From Clostridia bacterium (lineage in GTDB: Bacteria; Bacillota; Clostridia; TANB77; CAG-508), in assembly GCA_017524665.1 (NCBI GenBank), contig JAFXVF010000013.1:1-64000 (forward strand): DNA of 64,000 bases. Direction: 5' to 3'. A program made the translations under genes and the position numbers. Numbering within the stretch: the stretch's first letter is position 1; each line of letters starts with the position of its first letter. Below are positions 27,027-35,899 of this stretch, one piece after another. The notes under the pieces are model-generated. The model was not told where the DNA came from. It did no database searches and saw only the letters and a list, made by a program, of their open reading frames with translations.

Positions 27027-28301
27027 TTATACTTCTTTTAAATACTCCAAATCATATTCTCCATTAACAAATTTTTCACTTGTTATAACATCATATAAGT
27101 AATTTATGTTAGTGTCTATTCCTTCAATTATCAGTTCTTCCAAAGCTTGTTTTAGTCTATTAATTGCGCCCTCTTTTGTTTTCCCTTTACAGATAATTTT
27201 CATTAGCATTGGATCATAATTTATGCTTACTTTCATTCCATTATATATATGTGTATCTAGTCTGATATTATTGCCTAAAGGAAAATTACAAAATGTAATA
27301 TTTTTGTTTCCTTCTAGAGCATTTATTCTTGCTTCAATTGCAAAAATATTTGAGCTTTTTATGTTTTTATATTCTTCTATATTTTTCCTATCAGCAATTT
27401 CAATTTGCATTTTTACTAGGTCTACATCTGCACACATTTCTGTAACAGTGTGTTCTACCTGTATTCTAGGATTTATTTCTATAAAATAATAGTTATTGTC
27501 TTTATCTACAATGAATTCTGCTGTGCCAATATTGGTATAACCTAGCTCTTTAACTATTTTTAATGTATCTTTTTTCATTTTGGCTATTAGATTTTTTGAA
27601 ATGTTGCTACTTGGTGTCATTTCAATTACTTTTTTATAGTTTATTTGCAAACTGCAATCCCTTTCAGGAAAAGTAATAATGTTACCAAATTTGTCAGCTG
27701 CATACTGTATTTCTATATGTCTATAACCTTTTATGTACTTTTCAATATAAATTTTTTTATTTTTTAAATCGTTACTTATCTTACCAAACTTAAATTTGAA
27801 CTCTTCTATGTTTTCAATTTTTTCTATTCCCTTGCCACCTGCGCCTATGGCCGATTTTATTAATATTGGAAAATCTTCTTTTTTAATGTTTTCTGCTTCA
27901 TAGCTTTCAATAATTGGGATTCCAAGTTTTTGTACTTTTTCTTTTAGCAAATATTTATTCTCAATTCCTTTTAATACATCTGGATTGGTTCCAATATATA
28001 TAAGGCCACTTTGTTCTATCCTTTTAGCAAATTCATAGCATTCACTTAAAAATCCATATCCACAGTGAATTGCATCGCATTTTGTATTTATTGCAGCTTG
28101 AATAATATTGTCTATATTCGTATATCCATCAGAATCATTTTCTTTTTCTGTGCACACACTTTCGTCAGCCATAAATACATGTAAAGCATCTTTATCTTCA
28201 TTTGAATAAATGCTTACTGTTTTTATGCCCATTTCCTTGCAAGTCCTTATTATCCTTATTGCTATTTCGCCTCTATTTGCTATTAATATTTTTTTAATCA
28301 T
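27027..28301 (-). CDS. accC: Biotin carboxylase subunit AccC
   Basis: 424 residues. ATP-grasp enzyme that carboxylates biotin on AccB. It shows ILIANRGEIAIRIIRTCKEMG, the ATP site SAIGAGGKGI, the bicarbonate/biotin site FPERDCSLQINYKKVIE, and EINPRIQVEHTVTEM. Slightly shorter than the usual 445-450 residues because the C-terminal domain is compact. Overlaps accB by eight bases. Confidence 0.94.
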   Translation of the reverse strand: MIKKILIANRGEIAIRIIRTCKEMGIKTVSIYSNEDKDALHVFMADESVCTEKENDSDGYTNIDNIIQAAINTKCDAIHCGYGFLSECYEFAKRIEQSGLIYIGTNPDVLKGIENKYLLKEKVQKLGIPIIESYEAENIKKEDFPILIKSAIGAGGKGIEKIENIEEFKFKFGKISNDLKNKKIYIEKYIKGYRHIEIQYAADKFGNIITFPERDCSLQINYKKVIEMTPSSNISKNLIAKMKKDTLKIVKELGYTNIGTAEFIVDKDNNYYFIEINPRIQVEHTVTEMCADVDLVKMQIEIADRKNIEEYKNIKSSNIFAIEARINALEGNKNITFCNFPLGNNIRLDTHIYNGMKVSINYDPMLMKIICKGKTKEGAINRLKQALEELIIEGIDTNINYLYDVITSEKFVNGEYDLEYLKEV

Positions 28302-28693
28302 ATATCTTCCTTACTAAAATCATTTTTTGGTTACATTCTAATATATCATTTTCATTTACAATTATTTTTATTATTTGGTATTTTTCTTCAGCATGGATTT
28401 CATTAAAGGTCTTCATTGCTTCTATAACACATAAAGTATCGCCTTTATTTACTATGTCTCCTTCTTTTAATTTGGAATTACAATATTTGCCGAACTATTG
28501 GTGATAAAATCCATTTTTCGTCGCTATTTATCTTAGTGGCTTCATTATCTTCTTTGTTTATATCAACATTTTCTTTAGTTTCATTTTCCTTTTCTAATTC
28601 TATTTCAAGCTTTCCATACTTAACTTTCAGTTTCTTAATATTTGAATTAGAAAATTCCTTAATTACATCATCAATAATAAGTTTAGCCTTCAA
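28294..28693 (-). CDS. accB: Biotin carboxyl carrier protein, CGG frameshift
   Basis: About 132 residues after one +1 shift. N-terminal helix and acidic linker (1-60), then the biotinyl domain. An in-frame CGG at codon 68 (SPIV-CGG) must be passed. Skipping C gives SPIVGKYCNSKLKEGD and the biotin site VIEAMKTFNEI (Lys94), and the frame then ends inside the start of accC. Without the shift translation stops after four codons and no biotin can be attached, so the carboxylase encoded next door would be useless. Overlaps the ACP gene by 11 bases. Confidence 0.9.
28490..28492 (-). other. In-frame CGG with +1 frameshift, accB
   Basis: Coding context GTT CGG C AA. Skipping C gives GGC AAA = Gly-Lys of the biotinyl domain start. 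The zero frame ends at TAA after three more codons. Confidence 0.8.
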
Positions 28694-28922
28694 TTTTTAC
28701 ACCCTTTTCTTCCAATAGTTTTATAATATCCCTAACATATACTAGATTTATCAATTCTTCATCTGAAACTCTAATGTTGTACTTATTTTCAATATCAAGT
28801 ACTAGTGATGTTGCATCTAATGAATCAATTTCTAAATCATCTTTTAAAGAGCTATCATTTGTGATTTTGTCCATATCTATAAAAAATGCGTCATGAATTA
28901 TCTTTTTAACTTCTTCTTCCAT
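28683..28922 (-). CDS. Acyl carrier protein
   Basis: 79 residues, acidic four-helix ACP. The phosphopantetheine attachment serine is Ser34 in EIDSLDA, followed by TSLVLDIENKYNI and a normal helix III/IV. It is the carrier for the malonyl and acyl groups handled by the KAS and FabD proteins in this operon. GGAG in front of ATG. Probably dedicated to this pathway, since the operon lacks the other FAS genes. Confidence 0.93.
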   Translation of the reverse strand: MEEEVKKIIHDAFFIDMDKITNDSSLKDDLEIDSLDATSLVLDIENKYNIRVSDEELINLVYVRDIIKLLEEKGVKIEG

Positions 28923-28937
28923 TTCTTTTTCTCCTTA

Positions 28938-29867
28938 TTAAATATCTAATATTATTCCATTTATTGTTAACCCTGCAGCTGTTCCAAATAACATAATTCT
29001 ATGTTTATCCTTTAAGTCTCCATTTTCTAGTAATTTGCACAGTACAAAAGGTATTGATGCAGATACCATATTACCATAATCATCAACCCAGTTAATATAT
29101 TTTTCTTTTGGAATTTTGAATCTATCCATTATCATTCCTAATGCTTTGCTTGCTTGATGAGGAATGATTAAATCTATTTCATCAATAGATAAGTTGTTTC
29201 TACTTAGGAAATCGTTTAAAAATGTTGGTACTATTCTAGCAGTTGTAAGTAGAATCTCTTTTCCTTTCATGTCAAATAAATAATCTGCTTTATTTTGTTC
29301 TGTGTACTCATACCCAGGTTCTAAAGTACCTCCACCTCTTATCTCTGTTAAATGCGTACCCTCTGAATATGTTCTTTGCATGCTATCAATTATTCCTTCA
29401 TTTTCGTTTCCTTTTGTAACAACCACTGCAGCTGAACCGTCAGAAAATAGTTCATAGCTTTCTTTTTGGTTTTTGTTTAACCCTTTAGAACAAATATCTC
29501 CAGACACAATCAATATGTTTTTATATGTGCCTAACTCAATATAATGAGACGCAATGTCTAAAGCTGTTAAGAAGCTCGAGCATGATGTGTTTACATCTAT
29601 TGCAGGCATTGTCAATCCTTTCGCAATTTTTTCATGTATCAGGCTTGATGTAGCAGGTAAAAGTTGTGCCATTACTGCTGATGCACATATGATTAAATCG
29701 ATTTGACTAATATCTAATTTAGCACTTTCTATAGCTTTATTGCATGCCTTAACATTCATGTCAACTTGTGTTTCTTCATTGTTTGCTCTGTATCTTGTTT
29801 GATTTCCAAACATGACTTTATTTTCAGGGACATATGATCCATACCCTATTATTTTTATATTTCTCAT
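28938..29867 (-). CDS. KASIII/FabH-like ketosynthase
   Basis: About 309 residues. Thiolase-fold priming ketosynthase. The triad is visible: Cys96 in VNTSCSSFLTAL, His237 in IPHQASKAL, Asn266 in YGNMVSAS. It would condense a starter acyl-CoA or acyl-AMP-derived thioester with malonyl-ACP. The longer frame begins with TTG; I start at ATG 29867 with AAGAAGG. It may belong to the secondary-metabolism side of the family (OleA/DarB/KASIII-like) rather than housekeeping FabH, because an adenylating ligase is encoded directly upstream. Confidence 0.88.
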   Translation of the reverse strand: MRNIKIIGYGSYVPENKVMFGNQTRYRANNEETQVDMNVKACNKAIESAKLDISQIDLIICASAVMAQLLPATSSLIHEKIAKGLTMPAIDVNTSCSSFLTALDIASHYIELGTYKNILIVSGDICSKGLNKNQKESYELFSDGSAAVVVTKGNENEGIIDSMQRTYSEGTHLTEIRGGGTLEPGYEYTEQNKADYLFDMKGKEILLTTARIVPTFLNDFLSRNNLSIDEIDLIIPHQASKALGMIMDRFKIPKEKYINWVDDYGNMVSASIPFVLCKLLENGDLKDKHRIMLFGTAAGLTINGIILDI

Positions 29868-29871
29868 TATG

Positions 29872-31156
29872 TTAGAACCTTCTTTCAACTCTTTTTACTT
29901 TTTTCCCTTTTTCAGTTTCATATTCTTTAAACTCTATTTGTGGATTTTTAAATTTCTTTCGTTCCGCTAATGTTTTAAATTCTTCAATAATTTTTTCTTT
30001 AACGTTTTCTTCTGTATTGTCAATATATACAATTATATGCTCTTTATCTGTCTGAACCACTCTATAATTTGTTATATCTGGTGCATAAACCAAGCATCTA
30101 CTTATAAAATCCGCGTAAACTTGTACATCAGTGTTTTCTTCAACAGAACTTTTAAAAATGAATATGTCATCTTCTCTACCTTCTATTTTATCAATAACCA
30201 TAAAAGAACTTCCACATTCACATTTCCTGTTTGTTGAAACTATAACATCATTTAACCTATATCGTATAATTGGCTGTGTTTTTCTATAAAAGTCTGTAAC
30301 TATTGGTATAAATCTTTCTTCATCTATTTTTTCTTTTTCAATTTTTACTATATCTTCATTTATATGTAAATTGCCACACTCGCAAGTATAAGCTAGAAAA
30401 CCTTCAGTGCATTGATACACTTGATGTATTATATTTTTATTAAATGCTTTTTTTATAAATCGTTCGTCACTATCTGTTAAAACTTCTGCAACTGAAATTA
30501 TTTTTTTAGGATTTAGGCTATTTATCCCTTTGTTTATTTTCTCTTTTCCTATTTCTTTTAGAACAGAAGCGGGCGCAACTAAAATCGTTGGATTAAACTC
30601 TTCTAAATCCTTAATATTGTCTTCCATATTTTTTAGCAAATCAAAAAATCTAAATTTTATAAATGCTGAATTTATGCTTTCATACAAATTATTATCGGCT
30701 CTTAAAAAGAATGCTACTCTATGTCCAAGCAAATCACCGTTTTGGTAATAATTTTGCTAAAACAGCTCCTGCCCATTGCATTGTTTCTTTATCAGATAAT
30801 ACAAAAAGTCCTCTATGTCCGCTTGTTCCTGATGATAGTCCAACAGAAATACCATTATACTTCTTTTCAAAATCTCTGGTATGTTCACTTTCAATTGCTA
30901 CTTTTAAAGCCTCATCTCTATCTATTCCTACTGTATTCATCTTATTGAAATTATCCATCATTATTTTTTTGTCTATTATTTCTATTTCATCTAGTTTGTC
31001 TATATCAATATTTTTGTAATATGGAGAGTTATTTTTCATAAACAATAATTGCTTTTTTATCATCTTGTCTTGATACCTAGTTAGGTCATCTCTTGTTTTA
31101 AATTTTCTTGTCCATCTTACTTCAATAAAATTCTTTATTGCTATTAGAATTCCCAC
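29872..31156 (-). CDS. PaaK/CapK-like adenylating ligase, CGG frameshift
   Basis: About 427 residues after one +1 shift. The ATP-binding loop is GLSSGTSGHRG (106-116). At codon 140 CGG is followed at once by a zero-frame TGA. Skipping C gives LLPKGDLLGHRVAFFLRADN and the second half: YQCTEGFLAYTC, a Cys-rich stretch (ECGNLH, CECGSSF) and TQPIIRYRLNDV with the conserved R/D of the AMP-forming fold, plus EGREDDIF. This is the F390-synthetase/CapK/phenylacetate-CoA ligase type, which activates carboxylic acids as adenylates. It begins with GTG, overlapping the MBL gene stop by one base. It likely supplies the starter unit to the KASIII protein (inference). Confidence 0.85.
30737..30739 (-). other. 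In-frame CGG with +1 frameshift, adenylating ligase
   Basis: Coding context AAA CGG T GA. Skipping C gives GGT GAT TTG = Gly-Asp-Leu. The zero frame has TGA as the next codon. Confidence 0.8.
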
Positions 31157-31957
31157 TAAATCAGCTCCTTCTTGTCATAATCATCATGTGATAAATATAC
31201 TTTAATACCATTTCCTTCAAGTTTATTTATTAGATCAATTCCTTTTTTATATTCTTCATAATTGTTTTGTACAAGTCTTGCAAATGGATGCATTTCGTTT
31301 ACATGGTCTTTAAAATCTAATCCCCAACAAATGTCTGCTCCTATGAACACATTGTGTTCTGGTATATATGCACATATTTGTCCATTAAAGTGACCATTTA
31401 TCTCAGTAAGTATAATGCTTCCATCTTTAAATAAATCATACCCGGTTTAGTAATTCGTATTTTTCATGAAAATCACATATTACTTTTGTTCTATCTTCAA
31501 AGTTAACAGGTAACATGTTCTTAAATATTAAGCTCTTTAGTTTATTTCTTTTGTACTCTTCTTGGCAGTCTTTAGATACTATAAACTCTGCATTTTCAAA
31601 TTCTTTTGCACAACCTATATGGTCTGGATGCAAATGAGATAAGATAACTGTTTTTATTAATTCTGGATTAATATTTTCTTTCCTTAATTGTTCTGTTATT
31701 TTTTCATTTTTTGTTATGTATGTAGGGTTAAATATGTTATAGATTTTTCCTTTTATTCCACATTTATATATTTGCTCAGAATAGCCTGTGTCAAATAAAA
31801 CATATCCATACTTTGAATGTTTTATTAAAAAAACACCTGCGTAGAATTTTTTTATTTTTTCCTGTGGTTTTTTAATTATGTATTTTAATTTGTTTGTGCA
31901 GTATCCACATGCATAATATTTAATCTCTATTACTTTGTTCTCTTTCATGTTTTGCAT
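31156..31957 (-). CDS. MBL-fold hydrolase, lactonase-like, CGG frameshift
   Basis: About 266 residues after one +1 shift. The HxHxDH metal motif is SHLHPDHIGC (His108, His110, Asp112, His113). At codon 172 the frame meets CGG. Skipping C gives NGYDLFKDG, then metal-ligand His189 in INGHFNGQ, bridging Asp in FIGADICWG, and the last His in VYLSHDDYD. The overall pattern resembles N-acyl-homoserine lactonases (AttM/AiiA type). Read straight it ends two codons later without these ligands. It overlaps the SDR gene by 38 bases. In this operon it may open or close a lactone or release the product from ACP (inference). Confidence 0.85.
31442..31444 (-). other. In-frame CGG with +1 frameshift, MBL hydrolase
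   Basis: Coding context AAC CGG G TA. Skipping C gives GGG TAT GAT = Gly-Tyr-Asp. Zero frame: TGA after one more codon. Confidence 0.8.
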
Positions 31958-32912
31958 ACTTAATTATTCCTTCTTCTAATGTCATTTTTGGATTATAGTT
32001 AAGATCTTTTTTTGCTTTTTCTATATTCAAGCTTTGTGAATATCCTAATGTAGCAATTGTGTATTTAGTAATCATAGGTTCTTTATATATTCTAAACGTC
32101 TTGTAGATTAATTCTATAATAGAAGCCAAAAAATACATAAGATTTAAATTCATTTTTCTGTAATTCGGCTTTTCTCCTAGCTCTTCAAATAGCTTGTCTA
32201 AAATATTCTTAAATTCTGTAGGTTCACCATTTGTGATATTATATGTTTTTCCATTTGCTTTTTCAGATTCCATTGCTAAACGCAAACTGTATGCAACGTT
32301 CTCTACACAAGTAACATCAACAATATTTTTTCCTCCATTAAATAGAGGAATTCCTATTTTTCTGTTTGCATTAATAAGTCTTGGAATTATACTGGTGTCG
32401 CCTATTCCAAATAATCCTCTTGGTCTTATTATAACACTTTCAAGTTGTTTGTTATCAATTTTATGGATTAAATCTTCTGCCAGAATTTTGCTTTTTATAT
32501 AAAAATTTAATTTGTTATTTTGGTTAAAATCATCTTCAACAATATTCAATCTATCATATTTAGCAGAATACACACTAGGTGAAGAAACATACACTAGTCT
32601 TTTAACATTATTCTTTTTGCAAAAGTTAATAACATTTTCTGTGCCTGTAACATTGGAATTATAAAAATCTTGCCATTTTCCCCATACGGTAGATAATGCA
32701 GCAGCATGTATAACATAATCAACATTTATTGCTTTATCTCCTATTTCGTCTAATGAGCATTTAAGTGTTTCTACTCCATATTGTTCTTTCAAATAATTTA
32801 ATACATCTTCTTTTCTGCCTTGAGCTACAACTTCATAACCATTGTTTTTCAGCTCTTCAACCATATATTTGCCTAAAAAGCCTGTAGCTCCTGTTACCAA
32901 TACTCTTTTCAT
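31920..32912 (-). CDS. Extended SDR / NAD-dependent epimerase family
   Basis: 330 residues. NAD(P) site VTGATGFLGKYMVEEL, active-site YIKSK (YxxxK), and HAAALSTVWGKW and PSVYSAKYDRL as in 3-beta-HSD/OleD-like extended SDRs. A reductase, dehydrogenase or epimerase acting on a beta-keto intermediate or sugar is possible. It is the only redox enzyme in the biosynthetic operon. It abuts the GT1 gene. Confidence 0.87.
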   Translation of the reverse strand: MKRVLVTGATGFLGKYMVEELKNNGYEVVAQGRKEDVLNYLKEQYGVETLKCSLDEIGDKAINVDYVIHAAALSTVWGKWQDFYNSNVTGTENVINFCKKNNVKRLVYVSSPSVYSAKYDRLNIVEDDFNQNNKLNFYIKSKILAEDLIHKIDNKQLESVIIRPRGLFGIGDTSIIPRLINANRKIGIPLFNGGKNIVDVTCVENVAYSLRLAMESEKANGKTYNITNGEPTEFKNILDKLFEELGEKPNYRKMNLNLMYFLASIIELIYKTFRIYKEPMITKYTIATLGYSQSLNIEKAKKDLNYNPKMTLEEGIIKYAKHEREQSNRD

Positions 32913-34094
32913 CTATTCCTCCAATAATTTAGTAATGTGTTCTATTGCTAATTTTGTTCCATCATATTCTTTAACAATTTTGCTGTACTTTTCTATACTT
33001 TCTTGATATTTTTTGTCACTATCGATTTTGTTTATATATTTTTTTATTTTGTTTATATCAAATTTTTTTAAGTAAAATCCCAGTTTCTTTTTGGCTACTA
33101 TTTTTGCGTTCATTCTCTGTTCTTCTTGAAGCGGAATACTAATTTGAACTACTTTATTATAAATAGATTCGTATATGCTATTTAGTCCGCCCTGGTTAAT
33201 AAACAATTTACAGTGCTTTAATAGCTCTACTTGATTAGTATAATGAATATATGTAATGTTTTCCTTAGGAGATTTAAGATCCATGCTTCCTATATTTATT
33301 AGAATTTTTTTATCATCAAAGAATTTTTCATTTACAATTGCATTTATAACTTCAATATTATTTGTAAACACACTTCCAAAGGATACATAAATGTCATAAT
33401 CTTCATTATAGGTTTCTTCTTTAAAATTTAGTCTATCTTTTATAGTTGTACCAACAAACTTTACGTCTTTAGGAAATGTAGTAACAAATGGTTGTAATTC
33501 GTTAGGCATAAAAACAATTGTTATATCTCCTTTATTTACGAATAAATCCAATAGGCTAAATCTAGCAATATTATTCTCTTTTCTAAATTTTTTTTCTTGT
33601 TTTACAAGTTTCATAATATCTATTCCATGGCAAAGAAATAGTTTTATTGAGGGAAATAGCATGTTTGAAAAGGTAAATACAAGTGGATTATATCCAACTA
33701 GTGCACTTAAACATACTGATTTTATTTTAAACTTTTGAGCTAGGTTTTTTCCAAAGCCAGCCATGGAATCATATATTATTAAGTCAACATCATCATAATT
33801 ATTTTGTATGTACATTGAATATGCTTGTTGATTTAAGCTTATTAATCCTTTCATTAGGTTGTAAAAATTTTCTGTTAGTTCTGCAACATTATACATGTTG
33901 TCGAAATCGATATCATATGCAATAAACTTTGCTCCACTTTTTTCTGCAAATTCTTTATATTTTGCAGAGCAATACCATTCTACTTCATACCCTAAATTTA
34001 CCAATTCTTTTATAATAGGAAACTCAGGCATTAGGTGTCCATAAGCTGGAGTTGAAAAATATATGATTCTTTTCTTTTTTATTGCTTCATTCAT
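32913..34094 (-). CDS. GT1 family (MGT/YjiC-like) glycosyltransferase
   Basis: 393 residues. Two Rossmann domains: the acceptor domain starts with IIYFSTPAYGHLMPEFPIIKEL, and the donor site carries FINQGGLNSIYES and PLQEEQRMNAKIV. This is the macrolide glycosyltransferase-type layout (UGT superfamily), which transfers a UDP-sugar to hydrophobic acceptors. HGG is changed to QGG. It overlaps the GT4 gene by eight bases. Its product in the operon is likely a sugar-decorated lipid or polyketide (inference). Confidence 0.88.
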   Translation of the reverse strand: MNEAIKKKRIIYFSTPAYGHLMPEFPIIKELVNLGYEVEWYCSAKYKEFAEKSGAKFIAYDIDFDNMYNVAELTENFYNLMKGLISLNQQAYSMYIQNNYDDVDLIIYDSMAGFGKNLAQKFKIKSVCLSALVGYNPLVFTFSNMLFPSIKLFLCHGIDIMKLVKQEKKFRKENNIARFSLLDLFVNKGDITIVFMPNELQPFVTTFPKDVKFVGTTIKDRLNFKEETYNEDYDIYVSFGSVFTNNIEVINAIVNEKFFDDKKILINIGSMDLKSPKENITYIHYTNQVELLKHCKLFINQGGLNSIYESIYNKVVQISIPLQEEQRMNAKIVAKKKLGFYLKKFDINKIKKYINKIDSDKKYQESIEKYSKIVKEYDGTKLAIEHITKLLEE

Positions 34095-35247
34095 ACTTAT
34101 TACCTTCTAATATTTTTTTATATAGTTTTTCCATTCTTATGCCAAATTCTTCTTTGCTAAAGTTATTGGATTTTTTATAAGATATTTGGCCCATCTTTTC
34201 AGCCAAATCTTTATTGTTAATAATACTTAATATTTGTTCAATAAACTCGTCTTTATTTTCGAATATAAAGCCATTTACTCCGTTTTCTATAACTTCTTCT
34301 AGGCATTTATCTTTTCTGCATACCATAGGCATTCCACATGCTAATGCTTCTACAAATATAAGTCCTTGTGTCTCGCTTGTTGAAGCGCTTACAAATATAT
34401 TTCCTAATTGGTAATATTTATATACTTCTGTGGGTTTAATCATTCCAGTAAAAATAACATTATCTGTTACACTTAATTTTTTTGCTTTTTCTTTTAATTC
34501 ATTTTTGTATGGTCCATCACCAACAATAATAAATTTTATTTCTTTATCTTTTTCTATTAGTTCAGGTAAGTATTCTATTAATTCATCTATGTTTTTTTCC
34601 GCTCCTAGCCTGCTTACAGTAACAATGTATTTATCGTTATTCTTTAAGTGTAGGCTTGATAGGATCTTATTTTTTTCTTCTTGAGAAAGCTTTTTTTGAT
34701 AATTGCTTAAATTAATACCTGTTGGAATAACTTCTATTGGACATTTAATTTTATATTCCATCAATTTTTCTTTCATCTTGTTTGAAGGTACTATAACAGC
34801 ACTTGAAGGATTATAGTATTTGTTACTAAGCCTTTTTATAATTGGTCTGCCAATTGTTCTAGGTATATGTATATATTTTATATATTCTTCATACATGCCA
34901 TGGCAAGTTATAACAAATGGTATATTAAGCTTCCTAATTATTCTATTTGCTAGTATTCTAGATGAAAACTCAGTTTGAATATGTACTATATCCGGTTTCC
35001 AATTAATTATCTCTTTAATTAACTTATCATGTTTTTTTAAACTAATTCTTGCGCTTGGGTATACTGGCATAGGTAATGAGCCAATATAGTATTCATTTTT
35101 GTTTACAAATGATTTTCTATTTGGAGATAATACTAACATTCTAACATCATGCCCTAGCCTTATTAGTTCATCTCTTAGCGCTTCAATAGAATTAGTTACA
35201 CCACAAATTTGATTACCATATACGTCTGATGCAATAAGAATTTTCAT
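34087..35247 (-). CDS. GT4 glycosyltransferase, diacylglycerol glucosyltransferase-like
   Basis: About 386 residues. The N-terminal half has IASDVYGNQICGVTNSIEAL and IVHIQTEFSSRILANR. The C-terminal half has SRLGAEKNIDELIEYLP, VGDGPYKNEL and the E-x7-E motif in ETQGLIFVEALACGMP. It is similar to alpha-glucosyl-diacylglycerol synthases (GT4). Start at ATG 35247 with AGGAGG. A second GT4 of the same type lies at 50.5-51.6 kb. Confidence 0.88.
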   Translation of the reverse strand: MKILIASDVYGNQICGVTNSIEALRDELIRLGHDVRMLVLSPNRKSFVNKNEYYIGSLPMPVYPSARISLKKHDKLIKEIINWKPDIVHIQTEFSSRILANRIIRKLNIPFVITCHGMYEEYIKYIHIPRTIGRPIIKRLSNKYYNPSSAVIVPSNKMKEKLMEYKIKCPIEVIPTGINLSNYQKKLSQEEKNKILSSLHLKNNDKYIVTVSRLGAEKNIDELIEYLPELIEKDKEIKFIIVGDGPYKNELKEKAKKLSVTDNVIFTGMIKPTEVYKYYQLGNIFVSASTSETQGLIFVEALACGMPMVCRKDKCLEEVIENGVNGFIFENKDEFIEQILSIINNKDLAEKMGQISYKKSNNFSKEEFGIRMEKLYKKILEGNKYE

Positions 35248-35263
35248 ATTGCCTCCTTTATAC

Positions 35264-35878
35264 TTAGTCAAATTGAACTTGCCAGTTAGGATTGTCTTTT
35301 GCTTTAAAACACATTTCTACTTGTTCTATTGTGCATTTATCAATTGCAAGATTTTCTGGTAATTCGTCAATAGAGAAAAATTTTGATTCTGTAGTTTCAA
35401 TGTTTTTCTTAAATTCTCCGCCAATTAATTTACATAGCACAAAAACTTTACATATTCCATATGCATATATAGGTTTATTGTGCTTATTTCTATCGTGTAA
35501 TGCAATTATCTTTATTGGTTCAACATCAAGACCTGCTTCTTCTTTTACTTCTTTTATCGTATTTGATCTTACTGATTGTAATACATCACACCATCCGCCA
35601 GGTAGTGCCCAAGTACCATTATTTTCACGCACCAGCAATATTTTATCATCTTTAAATATTGCAGCTCTTGTAGACAATTTAGGAGTTTGATAACCTGTTT
35701 CGTTGCAAAATAAGTCTTTTACTTTTTCTAAGGAAATGTCTGTTTTCTCTTTAATCATTTCTGCAGAAATTTCCCTTAGTCTTTCATATCTTTCTTTGTC
35801 AAAATCACTTTTTACATATGCTAATCCATTTTGAGCTATACTTTGTATCTCTATTGCCCATTTTAAAAAATTATCCAT
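35264..35878 (-). CDS. NUDIX hydrolase with NUDIX_N domain
   Basis: About 204 residues. N-terminal helical domain with LKWAIEIQSIAQNGLAYVKSD (NUDIX N-terminal type), then the Nudix fold with LPGGWCDVLQSVRSNTIKEV and KEEAGLDVEP. The Q in place of the first acidic residue of the Nudix box is known in this subfamily (GWxDVxxS). ADP-ribose or a nucleoside-diphosphate sugar would be a plausible substrate. Start ATG 35878 chosen because of its distance from AGAGG. It lies inside the biosynthetic operon. Confidence 0.85.
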   Translation of the reverse strand: MDNFLKWAIEIQSIAQNGLAYVKSDFDKERYERLREISAEMIKEKTDISLEKVKDLFCNETGYQTPKLSTRAAIFKDDKILLVRENNGTWALPGGWCDVLQSVRSNTIKEVKEEAGLDVEPIKIIALHDRNKHNKPIYAYGICKVFVLCKLIGGEFKKNIETTESKFFSIDELPENLAIDKCTIEQVEMCFKAKDNPNWQVQFD

Positions 35879-35899
35879 GTTCATATCCTCTTTCGTTTT

